Shown in pieces: positions 42,938-52,619 of a stretch of DNA of 64,000 bases. The stretch covers positions 1 through 64,000 of the forward strand of contig NZ_DASRBQ010000069.1 in the NCBI RefSeq assembly GCF_035653575.1. The letters are read 5' to 3'. The notes under the pieces are model-generated. The model had not been told where the DNA came from. It did not search any database and saw only the letters and a program-made list of their open reading frames with translations. Numbering within the stretch: position 1 is the stretch's first letter; the number at the start of each line of letters is the position of its first letter. Source of the stretch: Actinocrinis sp035653575. GTDB taxonomy: Bacteria; Actinomycetota; Actinomycetes; Streptomycetales; Catenulisporaceae. The translations under genes and the position numbers were made by a program.

Positions 42938-43456
42938 TTAGATGCGTTCCCAGCGCCAGCCGTTGTTGTACTCGCACTTGATCGCATCGCCGTTGGCGTC
43001 GATGCCGGTCGCGCCATGGTCGCTCTTGCGGCAGTATTCGCCGGGTTTGTAGCAGTTGCCGCCGTCGGTCAGTGGGTAGCAGCTCTGGGCCTGCGCGGTC
43101 GTGGGCGCGGGCTGCGGGGCTTGCGTTGTCGGTACCGGGGCAGGCGGTGGGTTAGCCGCGGCGGTGGCGATCGGAGTCGTCGGAATGACGGTGGGTGCCG
43201 CCGGCGGTGGACTCGGCGAACTGTCTGCTGGGCTTGGGGTTGCTGAGGTGGTGTCGCTGATAGTCGCGCTAGGGCTCGACGTGCTGTCCACGGGGATTGT
43301 CGTGGTGCCGCTCGTACCACCGCAGGCTGCTGCTAGGAGGAGCAGTGCGACGAACCCGCCGAGTCGCGCGCCGAGGCCACGGTTGGCTCTCTGTTTCCCA
43401 GCTGCGGCAGGTATTTCTGGTTCGGAGCCGGAGTCAGAAGCGGTGGGTGTGGTCAC
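42938..43456 (-). CDS. Lipoprotein with Pro/Thr/Ser-rich linker and Cys-rich C-terminal domain
   Basis: A 172-residue protein from a GTG start. After a 30-residue basic lead, the signal segment GGFVALLLLAAACGGTSG contains the lipobox AAAC. The next 75 residues are almost only Pro, Thr, Ser and Ala, a likely O-mannosylated spacer. The C-terminal 45 residues carry four cysteines (SCYPLTDGGNCYKPGEYCRK and KCEYNNGWRW). The CRKSDHGATGIDANGDAIKC and GWRW pattern is frequent at the ends of actinobacterial surface proteins. A small disulphide-stabilised surface domain is likely; its ligand is unknown. Confidence 0.75.
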   Translation of the reverse strand: MTTPTASDSGSEPEIPAAAGKQRANRGLGARLGGFVALLLLAAACGGTSGTTTIPVDSTSSPSATISDTTSATPSPADSSPSPPPAAPTVIPTTPIATAAANPPPAPVPTTQAPQPAPTTAQAQSCYPLTDGGNCYKPGEYCRKSDHGATGIDANGDAIKCEYNNGWRWERI

Positions 43457-43698
43457 AGCCGGTCAATTTATCGCGACGTAGAGCGCTGGCGCGGGTGATT
43501 CGTCGAACTCGTGGCCACCGTCCCGGTAGGGGTCACCGAGCCAGCTGCGGGCGTTGAGGTGGAGCGCAGCGGAGCCGAGGCCAGCGCAGCGTTCCGCGCG
43601 TAGCGCCTGCGCGGCAGCGGAGCGCGCGTTGTTCTTGCGTATTAGTCCGTGGCCGACGCCGGTTGATCCATCGCTGATGCCGGCCGGACCCGCATCGC

Positions 43699-44172
43699 CT
43701 ACTGCACGACGATGGTGACGTGCCAAGTGGTGCCGCTGGGGAGCGTGCTGCTCAGCGTCGTGGCTCCGCGATGTGCGCCTACGAAGACGCCTGCTGTGAC
43801 GTTCACCGGCGGCGTGAGGACACCGTTGTTGCCGTATCCGATCACTGACGTGTCGGTCACGCGGATGTCGCTCCAGCGCGATCCGGCCGGCGTGTTGGCG
43901 GGCGCGGTGAGGAACACGTCGAGGATCTGTCCCGGGGCCAGGCAGAACGCGCCGGAGTCGGCCTCGGTGAGACTGCCCGCAGCGTGTGGGAGGGTGGCCG
44001 GTTCGGGGGCGCGGCAGGTCGGCAGGCTCGCGGAAGCGGAGGCGGCGGCGGATGGGGTCGGGTGCGCCGAGCTGCAGCCGGCGATGAGTGCGGTCGCGGA
44101 TGCTGCGAATGCCGCGAACGCCGCTAAAGCCGTGAATCGTGCGGGAGCGGATGCGTGGGTGCGCGCGCGGAT
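43699..44172 (-). CDS. Small lipoprotein with apparent ATC start codon
   Basis: About 157 residues. The only good ribosome-binding site, CAGGAG at 44177-44182, leads to an ATC at 44172-44170. No in-frame ATG, GTG or TTG lies between the upstream in-frame TGA and the lipobox. From ATC the product has a basic start (RARTHASAPARFTALAAF), a hydrophobic segment and the lipobox ATALIAGCSS, i.e. a complete lipoprotein signal. A short Pro/Ser/Ala spacer follows, then SGAFCLAPGQILDVFLTAPA and RWSDIRVTDTSVIGYG, and the protein ends in the strand TTWHVTIVVQ. This resembles a compact beta-sandwich of unknown function. A GTG at 43917 would give only 72 residues without the signal. Either ATC is used or a base was lost near the start. 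Confidence 0.6.
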   Translation of the reverse strand: MRARTHASAPARFTALAAFAAFAASATALIAGCSSAHPTPSAAASASASLPTCRAPEPATLPHAAGSLTEADSGAFCLAPGQILDVFLTAPANTPAGSRWSDIRVTDTSVIGYGNNGVLTPPVNVTAGVFVGAHRGATTLSSTLPSGTTWHVTIVVQ

Positions 44173-44192
44173 GGAAGGCTCCTGAGCTCCGG

Positions 44193-44226
44193 CCGTGGCG
44201 CCGCCCGCGAAAGGGCGGCGCCACGG
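44193..44226 (-). terminator. Terminator hairpin after the secreted HEYAE gene
   Basis: CCGTGGCGCCGCCC (44193-44206) and its exact complement (44213-44226) give a 14-bp perfect stem with a 6-nt loop, between the stop at 44285 and the lipoprotein ribosome-binding site. Confidence 0.8.
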
Positions 44227-44284
44227 GTGATCGGTGTGGGATCAGGGGTTTGGCATGAATTGTCGGGCGGTCGTCAGGCAGTCG

Positions 44285-45277
44285 TCAGTGCTGGTTGGTC
44301 GCGCTGGCGTAGTAGCTGACGCAGTTGCCCGCGCCGTTGTTGTAGTTGTTGCTGAACTCCGACTGGACCGCGAAGTAGGCGCCGTTCATGCTGATGATCG
44401 TCGAGGCGCCCTGGCCGCTGGAGATCCAGGCGCACTTGTCGCCGGTCTCGTAGCCGGAGGCGTCGAGCCAGCCGCTGCCGGCCTGCGGGTCGGTCAGGGT
44501 CTCGGCGTACTCGTGGCCGCCGACGATCGTGATGCCTTCCTTCGAGCCCGTCACGCCGTTGGTGGCGCTGACGAAGTTCGCGCCGCAGCCGCTGCCGGCG
44601 TCGGTGATGTACGGGAAGTTCGTGTACGGCACGTCGGCGCCGCTCGAGCTGCTCGTCACGTCGTGCCACGCGCAGTACTGCGTCTTGAAGCCCGAGGGCA
44701 CGACGCCGTGCGGCGAGTCGACGATGATCTGGATGTTGTCGCCGGAGACGCCGAAGTGCGCGGCGGCGCGCTTGGCCTCGGCCGCCAGCTGCGAGTCGGA
44801 CGGCTTGCTCGGCGCGGCAGAAGCGCTGTCAAGCCAGGTGCCCTTGACCGGGTTGGCGGAGGGGTGACCGACGTGGGTTCCGGAGCTTCCGCACTGCGTG
44901 GTGCCGGTGGCGACGCCCTCGCAGTACTGCGTCTGCGAGGTGAAGTACGTGTCGCCGCTGCCGTAGGCGTGCTGGAAGAAGGACAGCTGGAGCGCGGCCT
45001 CGCCCGAGGGGTCGCTGGTCACCGTCGATCCGGTGCCCCACTGGTTGCCCCAGTACACGATGTAGATCGTCGGGGACGTCACGACCGTGCCGCCGCCGTA
45101 GGACAGCAGGCCGCTGCCGCTGTACGCGGGGGAGGCGGCGTGGCGGTGGGCGGTGGCGACCGCCGTGGCCTTGTGCGAAGTGGTGCTCGACGCCGCGTTT
45201 GCCGGCGCCGCGACTGCGACCAAGGCAGCGGTGGCTGTGGCCGCAGCGAGGACACCGGTGGGTATGCGGTGGCGCAT
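44285..45277 (-). CDS. Secreted protein with HEYAE motif (putative metallohydrolase-like, function unknown)
   Basis: A 330-residue secreted protein. I start at ATG 45277 (MRHRIPTGVLAAATATAALV), preceded by AAGGAGAG; signal cleavage is near ANA-AS. The mature part begins with PTIYIVYWGNQWGTGSTVTS and has six or seven cysteines in pairs (QYCEGVATGTTQCGSSG, TQYCAWHDV, SGCGAN, GDKCAW, GNCVSYY). The GGHEYAETLTDPQAGSGWLD segment resembles a metal-binding HExxE/HExxH helix, and the later ETGDKCAW is its constant companion in related secreted actinobacterial proteins. The YWG.QWG start also recalls plant EXORDIUM-like proteins. A protease or surface-binding role is possible, but neither is demonstrated. 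Confidence 0.65.
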   Translation of the reverse strand: MRHRIPTGVLAAATATAALVAVAAPANAASSTTSHKATAVATAHRHAASPAYSGSGLLSYGGGTVVTSPTIYIVYWGNQWGTGSTVTSDPSGEAALQLSFFQHAYGSGDTYFTSQTQYCEGVATGTTQCGSSGTHVGHPSANPVKGTWLDSASAAPSKPSDSQLAAEAKRAAAHFGVSGDNIQIIVDSPHGVVPSGFKTQYCAWHDVTSSSSGADVPYTNFPYITDAGSGCGANFVSATNGVTGSKEGITIVGGHEYAETLTDPQAGSGWLDASGYETGDKCAWISSGQGASTIISMNGAYFAVQSEFSNNYNNGAGNCVSYYASATNQH

Positions 45278-45550
45278 TGTCTCTCCTTGTTGAGGGACTC
45301 GCGAGGTGAGGCGATCGCCTCGCAGCAATCAAAGAGATGGCACGTGTCCCCTACAAGACGCCGTTCGCCAAGAATTCATCGCACTATCGCAAAGTTCTAA
45401 CCAACTTCGTCGTTCGAACTCTGTCGCGGCGCGGTCACTGACGGCTTTCCAGCCTTGTGAACGCCTGTGCGGTGGAGGGAGCGACGCGGCGGACGGGAAG
45501 CCGGGGCGGATTCCAAGCGGCCGTTCCCGGGGGCCAGCTCAGCCTGGCTA

Positions 45551-45564
45551 TCGAAGCGCTTCGA
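45551..45564. promoter_or_regulatory. LacI-family operator upstream of the regulator gene, distal
   Basis: TCGAAGCGCTTCGA is identical over all 14 bases to the site next to the GH3 start (19867-19880). Its presence ahead of the LacI-type gene indicates autoregulation and links the two loci. Confidence 0.85.
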
Positions 45565-45641
45565 CGATCCCCATGGACATTCCCTACCTGCCCGGTCTAC
45601 CCTTCATGGGCAAGACCGGGTGCGGCCCCGTCGGAAACGAG

Positions 45642-45655
45642 TCGAAGCGCTTCAC
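45642..45655. promoter_or_regulatory. LacI-family operator upstream of the regulator gene, proximal
   Basis: TCGAAGCGCTTCAC keeps the 10-bp core and 12 of the 14 bases. Its centre is 91 bp from that of the distal site, an interval that permits looping between two dimers. Confidence 0.75.
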
Positions 45656-45781
45656 CAAGCAGCTCCCCACCGCTTCGGCCCGGCTCGCCGCCGTTTCGCT
45701 CGCTCCCGACTGATCTGTTCCGTCAACCGCTCATACTGTCCGAGCCCGGATGGCATCCACCGGGACGGCATGGAGGATTCC

Positions 45782-46807
45782 ATGGTGACCCTGGCCGAAG
45801 TCGCCCGCCAGGCGGGCGTCTCGCCCTCCACAGTCTCCTACGTGCTCTCCCGGAAAAGGTCGATTTCCGACGACACCCGGCGCAAGGTGGAAGCCGCGAT
45901 CGAGGCGCTCGGCTACCACCCGCACGCGGGCGCCCGGGCGCTGGCCTCGAACCGCTCGAACATTCTGGCGCTCATGGTGCCGCTGCGCAGCGACATGTAC
46001 GTGCCGGTCATCATGGAGATCGCGATGGCGGTCACCACCGAGGCCCGCGAGTACGGCCAGGACGTGCTGCTGCTGACCAAGGACGAGGGCACCCGCGGCG
46101 TGCGCCGGATCGCCGGCAGCGGCCTGGCCGACGCGATGATCCTGATGGACATCGAGCTGGACGACGACCGCATCCCGGTGCTGCGCGAGACCGACACCCC
46201 GGCCGTGCTGATCGGGTTGCCCGCCGACCCGGCCGGCCTGGCCTGCGTGGACCTGGACTTCGAGGCCACCGGCGCGGCCTGCGCCGACCACCTGGCCGAC
46301 CTCGGCCACCGGGACGTGGCGCTGATCGGCGAGGGCGAGGGCGTCTACCAGCGGCACACCGGGTTCGCCGCGCGCACGCTCACCGGCTTCCAGCGCCGCG
46401 CCGCCGAGCGCGGCCTGCGCGCGATGCACCGGGCCTGCGAGGGAACGTACGAGTCCACCGCGGGGATACTGTCGCGCATCCTGGAGGAGCGCCCCTCGAC
46501 CACCGGCTTCGTCGTGCAGAACGAGTCGGCCATCCCGCCGCTGCTCAGCCTGCTGCGATTGTCCGGCCGCGCGGTGCCCGAGGAGACCAGCGTCGTCGCG
46601 ATCTGCCCCGACCAGGTCGCGCTCCAGTCCTCGCCGCGGCTGACCAGCGTGTCCATCCCGGCGCAGGAGATGGGGCGGCGCGCGGTCCGGCTCGCCATGG
46701 CCCAGCTCGAGGGCGATCGCTCCGAGTCGATCACGCTGATCCCCCCGACGCTCACCGTGCGGGAATCGACCGCGCCGCTCGCCGCCGCCGGCTTCGTCGC
46801 CTCCTGA
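45782..46807 (+). CDS. LacI-family transcriptional regulator
   Basis: A 341-residue regulator. The ATG at 45782 follows GGAGG at 5 nt. The N-terminal helix-turn-helix and hinge are MVTLAEVARQAGVSPSTVSY, VLSRKRSISDDTRRKVEAAI and the hinge GARALASNRSN. The periplasmic-binding-type effector domain starts at ILALMVPLRSDMYVPVIMEI. Binding-site Arg/Asp-type residues occur in GEGVYQRHTGFAARTLTGFQ. Two palindromic operators lie in its own promoter region, and matching ones flank the GH3/importer promoters, so it is the best candidate repressor of the whole set. Inducer: probably a xyloglucan-derived sugar, perhaps isoprimeverose (inference). GH31 follows in the same direction. Confidence 0.92.
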   Translation: MVTLAEVARQAGVSPSTVSYVLSRKRSISDDTRRKVEAAIEALGYHPHAGARALASNRSNILALMVPLRSDMYVPVIMEIAMAVTTEAREYGQDVLLLTKDEGTRGVRRIAGSGLADAMILMDIELDDDRIPVLRETDTPAVLIGLPADPAGLACVDLDFEATGAACADHLADLGHRDVALIGEGEGVYQRHTGFAARTLTGFQRRAAERGLRAMHRACEGTYESTAGILSRILEERPSTTGFVVQNESAIPPLLSLLRLSGRAVPEETSVVAICPDQVALQSSPRLTSVSIPAQEMGRRAVRLAMAQLEGDRSESITLIPPTLTVRESTAPLAAAGFVAS

Positions 46808-46908
46808 TCTTCGACCGCAGACCCGTCCGAGTCCGCCCGCGCCAACGGACCCGAGGCGACCGCGAGGCCCCCGCCGGCCCCACCTCTTCACGTCCGAAAG
46901 GCTCATGA

Positions 46909-48939
46909 ATGTCTGACGAAGCGCCGCTCGCCTCGCTCGCCCACGAGGAGGGCGAGTTCCGCGCAGCCCCCGGCGGCCTGGAGTGGACCGGCCGCCAGGA
47001 GACCCTACGGATCGAGGCCTGGGGCGCCGACGCGCTGCGAGTCCGTTCCCGGGTCGGCGGGCCGATCCTCGACGCTCTGCCGGGCGCCCTGGTCGCCGAG
47101 ACCGCTCCGCCGCTCGATATCGAGCCGACGGTCGTCATCGGCACGCGCGAGGCGACCATCGTCAACGGCGCCGTTACCGCGACGATCTCCGTCATCGGCC
47201 GGATCACCTTTACCCGTACCGCTGATGGCGCCGAACTGCTCGCAGAGCAGGATGCGCACTTCTGGTGGCCTGGGCCGCGACTGCGTACCGCACACGGCAA
47301 CGGCTACGCGCGCCTTGAGCAGCGTTTCGCGGCGTACCCCGACGAACGGCTGTACGGCCTCGGCCAGCACCAGCACGGCCTCTACGACCAGAAGGGCGCT
47401 GTCGTCGAGCTCGTACAGCGCAACTCAGAGGTCAGCATCCCTTTTCTGGTTTCCTCGCGCGGCTACGGCTTCCTGTGGAACAACCCCGCCATCGGCCGCG
47501 TGGAACTGGCCGTCAACGGCACCCGCTGGGTCGCTGACAGCGCCCGCCAGCTCGACTACTGGATCACCGCGGGCTCGCCCGCGCAGATCCAGCGCAACTA
47601 CGCCGACGCCACCGGCCACGCCCCGCTGCTGCCGGAGTGGGCGGCCGGATTCTGGCAGTGCAAGCTGCGCTACAAGTCGCAGGAGGAACTGCTTGAGGTC
47701 GCCCGCGAATACCACCGCCGCGGCCTGCCCCTCGCGGTGATCGTCGCCGACTTCTTCCACTGGACGCATCTGGGCGAGTGGCGCTTCGATCCGGCCGAGT
47801 GGCCGGACCCGCAGGCCGCGGTCAAGGAGCTGGAGCAGTACGGAACCCGGCTGATGGTGTCGGTCTGGCCCTCCGTCAGCCCGTTGTCCGAGTTCCACGC
47901 GGAGATGGAGCGGCGCGGCCTGTTCATCGGCACCGAGTTCGGCCCGGTCGCGCACGCCGACTGGCCGGACAAGGGCATCGACAAGACGGTGCAGGTCGCC
48001 TTCTACGACGCGACCAACCCGGTGGCCCGCGAGTTCGTGTGGTCAAAGGTGCGGGAGAACTACCTCTCCCTCGGCATCGAGGTCTTCTGGGCCGACGCCT
48101 GCGAACCCGAACTCAAGCCCGGCTACTCGGCGAACCTGCGCTACCACGCCGGTCCCGGCCTCGAAGTCGGCAACATGTACCCGCGCGAGAACTCCCGGAT
48201 GTTCCACGAGGGCATGCTCACCGAGGGCCGCACCGAGGTGGTCACCCTCAACCGCTCGGCCTGGGCCGGCTCGCAGCGTTATGGCGCGATCCTCTGGTCC
48301 GGCGACATATTCACCGACTTCGAGACGCTGCGTAAGCAGATCCCGGCAGGCCTGAACACCGCGCTGAGCGGAATCCCGTGGTGGAACACCGACATCGGCG
48401 GCTTCCACGGCGGCGACCCGACCTCCCCGGACTATCGCGAGGTGATGGTCCGCTGGTTCCAGTTCGGCGCGTTCAGCCCGATCTTCCGGCTGCACGGCGT
48501 GCGCTCCCCGGCCACGCCCTTCGGTCCGCAGATGACCGGCGCGCCCAACGAGATCTGGTCTTACGGCGAGGAAGCGGCCGAGATCATGGCCTCGTACATC
48601 GCGCTGCGCGAGCGGATCAAGCCGTACATCGTCGACGTGATGCGTGACGCGCACGAGAGCGGTCTCACTCCGATGCGGCCCTTCTTCGTCGAGTTCCCGG
48701 ATGACCCGAAGGCGTGGGAGATCGACACGGCGTACCTGTTCGGCCCGGATCTGCTTGTCGCGCCGGTGCTTGAGGCCGGTGCGCGTGAGTGGACGGTGTA
48801 CCTGCCCTCGGGCGCCTCGTGGCGCGATGCGTGGACCGGACAGGAGTACGAGGGTGGCCAGTCGGTGACCGTCGACGCTCCGCTGGAACGCATTCCGCTC
48901 TTCCTGCGCGACGGTGCGGTACTGCCGATCACCGAGTAG
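46909..48939 (+). CDS. GH31 glycoside hydrolase, probable alpha-xylosidase
   Basis: A 676-residue cytoplasmic GH31 enzyme with no signal peptide, 101 bp after the LacI-type gene and preceded by GAAAGG. The N-terminal sandwich reads into DERLYGLGQHQHGLYDQKGA, then the barrel begins at LPEWAAGFWQCKLRYKSQEE. The probable nucleophile is Asp396 in VFWADACEPELKPG and the acid/base Asp466 in LWSGDIFTDFE. WWNTDIGGFHGGD and VRWFQFGAFSPIFRLHG are further family motifs. Alpha-xylosidases of this family remove the non-reducing-end xylose from xyloglucan oligosaccharides. The neighbouring regulator and shared operators support that role over alpha-glucosidase, but the sequence alone does not settle it. 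Confidence 0.9.
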   Translation: MSDEAPLASLAHEEGEFRAAPGGLEWTGRQETLRIEAWGADALRVRSRVGGPILDALPGALVAETAPPLDIEPTVVIGTREATIVNGAVTATISVIGRITFTRTADGAELLAEQDAHFWWPGPRLRTAHGNGYARLEQRFAAYPDERLYGLGQHQHGLYDQKGAVVELVQRNSEVSIPFLVSSRGYGFLWNNPAIGRVELAVNGTRWVADSARQLDYWITAGSPAQIQRNYADATGHAPLLPEWAAGFWQCKLRYKSQEELLEVAREYHRRGLPLAVIVADFFHWTHLGEWRFDPAEWPDPQAAVKELEQYGTRLMVSVWPSVSPLSEFHAEMERRGLFIGTEFGPVAHADWPDKGIDKTVQVAFYDATNPVAREFVWSKVRENYLSLGIEVFWADACEPELKPGYSANLRYHAGPGLEVGNMYPRENSRMFHEGMLTEGRTEVVTLNRSAWAGSQRYGAILWSGDIFTDFETLRKQIPAGLNTALSGIPWWNTDIGGFHGGDPTSPDYREVMVRWFQFGAFSPIFRLHGVRSPATPFGPQMTGAPNEIWSYGEEAAEIMASYIALRERIKPYIVDVMRDAHESGLTPMRPFFVEFPDDPKAWEIDTAYLFGPDLLVAPVLEAGAREWTVYLPSGASWRDAWTGQEYEGGQSVTVDAPLERIPLFLRDGAVLPITE

Positions 48940-49002
48940 TCGTCAAGAGCGCTGAGCTGCGCGTAAGCAGAGCACACGTCGCGTCCGGGTACCGTTGCTG
49001 TC

Positions 49003-50889
<1,887 letters not shown>

Positions 50890-51014
50890 TCCGCTTCGGC
50901 TAGCGGTTCGGAAATTCGTATTTTCGCAGTACGCGCATACCGGCCGCGAAGTTCACGCTTTCGAGTGAGGGCAGTGGATTTCGCCACGCGAGCGATCCCG
51001 CGCGCCTACGGTCG

Positions 51015-51488
51015 ATGTGTACTGACCGCGTCGTGTCGTCGGGGGTTGAAGCCGTGACGTACGGGAGCTGCGATAACTTGACCGAGCGGGAGCGTCACGT
51101 GCTGATGCGCCTGGCCGAGGGCGAGTCGAACCGGCAGATCGCCAAGAACCTGTCCATCACGCCGTCCACCGCCCGCACGCACACCCGCAACGTGCTGACC
51201 AAACTCGGCGTCAGCTCGCGGGTTCTGGCCATCGCCTCCGCGCAGCCGGTTCAGGTCTCGATCCCGGCGCTCGTGCCGCAGCCCGTACCCGCCGATCCGG
51301 TCGACGCGCTGACTCGCCGCGAGCGCGAAGTGCTCGGCTGCATGGTCGAAGGGCTGGCTCGGGCCTCGATCGCCGCGCGGCTCGGCGTCTCCCCGAACAC
51401 CGTGCGCACGCACGTGCGCCACATCCTCGCCAAGCTCGGCGTGCACTCGACTCCGGAGGCCGTGGCGCTCGTCTCGAAGCGGGCCTAG
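51015..51488 (+). CDS. LuxR-type regulator with two tandem GerE helix-turn-helix domains
   Basis: A 157-residue protein composed of two complete LuxR/GerE DNA-binding domains. The first is LTERERHVLMRLAEGESNRQ, IAKNLSITPSTARTHTRNVL and TKLGVSSR (about 22-75). The second is LTRREREVLGCMVEGLARAS, IAARLGVSPNTVRTHVRHIL and AKLGVHST (about 98-150). A 20-residue Pro/Val linker joins them, and no receiver or ligand-binding domain exists. The listed ATG at 51015 has no ribosome-binding site; a GTG at 51054 (VTYGSCDN), preceded by a G-run, may be the true start. How it is controlled is unknown. Two HTH domains in cis could bind a tandem or bipartite site as a monomer. Confidence 0.85.
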   Translation: MCTDRVVSSGVEAVTYGSCDNLTERERHVLMRLAEGESNRQIAKNLSITPSTARTHTRNVLTKLGVSSRVLAIASAQPVQVSIPALVPQPVPADPVDALTRREREVLGCMVEGLARASIAARLGVSPNTVRTHVRHILAKLGVHSTPEAVALVSKRA

Positions 51489-51525
51489 CGTCCGACGCTG
51501 TGTGCCCCGGCTACGGCTGCCACGA

Positions 51526-52449
51526 CTACGGCTGATGGACCACAATCCGCTCCGTGCCGCAGTAGACGTTGGCGGATTCGCCGCGCACGAAGCCCGCGAG
51601 CGTCATGCCGGACTCCCGCGCCAACTCCACCGCCAGCGAGGAGGGCGCGGAGACCGCGGCGAGGAGCGGAATTCCGGCGGCCGCCGCCTTCTGCACGAGT
51701 TCGAAGGAAGCGCGCCCGCTCACCGCGAGCAGATGCCCGCGTAGCGGCAGGCGACCGTCGCGCACCGCCCAGCCGATCACCTTGTCCACCGCGTTGTGCC
51801 GCCCGACGTCCTCACGCACGCACAGTAGCGTCCCGTCCGACGCGAACAGCCCGGCTGCGTGCAGGCCACCGGTCTTCGAGAACAGCTTCTGACTGCCGCG
51901 TAGCGTCTTCGGCAGCGAATACAGAACCTCGGCCGTGATCCGCAGGGGATCGGTCTCCACGCTCCAGTGCGCGTTGGCGCGGACGGCCTCGATGCTGGAC
52001 TTGCCGCACACGCCGCAGGCGCTCGTGGTGTAGGTGTTGCGGTCGAGCGACCAGAGCGGCAGAGCCGTGCCCGGCGCGAGATCGACGTCGACGATGTTGT
52101 ACGTGTCGTGCGCCGCCTCGATACGCCCAGTCTCGTGGCGCCCGAGCTCGATGCGCTCGGCTGAGGACCACTCGCCGCCGAGCCCGACCGGACCCGAGCA
52201 GGCCGAGTCGCCGCAGAACCGCATGCGGGCCAGCTGGTGCGCGTCCCGGATCACGCCTTCGCCGACGAGGTAACCCGCCACCAGGTCGAAATCGTCGCCC
52301 GGCGTCCGCATCGTCACCGCGATCTGCTTGCCGGCGACCCGGATCTCCAGCGGCTCCTCGGCAGCCAGCGTGTCCCGCGAGCGCCGCGCTCCGCCGCCCG
52401 CGTCACCGCCGAGCTTCAGCACTGCCTCGCGCGTCGTCACCCTGCCCAT
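51526..52449 (-). CDS. fdhD: Formate dehydrogenase accessory sulfurtransferase FdhD
   Basis: A 307-residue FdhD. It transfers sulfur from a cysteine desulfurase to the molybdenum (bis-MGD) cofactor of formate dehydrogenase. I start at ATG 52449 because MGRVTTREAVLKL matches the usual N-terminus; an ATG nine bases upstream is also open. The active-site loop is TTSACGVCGKSS, with the two Cys that form the sulfur-transfer motif. EEPLEIRVAGKQIAVTMRTP, the VREDVGRHNAVDKVIGWAV motif and VSGRASFELVQKAAAAGIPL are the FdhD core. No formate dehydrogenase gene is in the window, so it acts in trans. Confidence 0.95.
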   Translation of the reverse strand: MGRVTTREAVLKLGGDAGGGARRSRDTLAAEEPLEIRVAGKQIAVTMRTPGDDFDLVAGYLVGEGVIRDAHQLARMRFCGDSACSGPVGLGGEWSSAERIELGRHETGRIEAAHDTYNIVDVDLAPGTALPLWSLDRNTYTTSACGVCGKSSIEAVRANAHWSVETDPLRITAEVLYSLPKTLRGSQKLFSKTGGLHAAGLFASDGTLLCVREDVGRHNAVDKVIGWAVRDGRLPLRGHLLAVSGRASFELVQKAAAAGIPLLAAVSAPSSLAVELARESGMTLAGFVRGESANVYCGTERIVVHQP

Positions 52450-52619
52450 GCCATGCACGGTACCCCCGCTGCGCGAACCGCAACGTACCGCACGAGCCGG
52501 CGCAAAAGCACGACGCTCCGCGTCCCGATGGACGCGGAGCGCGCGAGATGCCCGTTCAGCGAAGAGGGGCTTCTTGGTGCAACTGACTACAGCGGCCTGT
52601 GACTACACAGCGGCCTGGA

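Larger units (their letters stand above)
45278..45781. promoter_or_regulatory. 504-bp divergent control region upstream of the LacI-type gene
   Basis: No real gene is visible. The left part serves the secreted HEYAE gene (minus). The right part carries the two GAAGCGCTTC palindromes 218 and 127 bp upstream of the LacI-type start. A CATACT (45733-45738) could be a -10 box, but no matching -35 is clear. Confidence 0.65.

Noticed and set aside
42600..42940. Small genes or tRNA downstream of pmt
   Set aside because: The plus-strand frames have poor codon bias and no ribosome-binding site, and no cloverleaf with a T-arm motif was visible.
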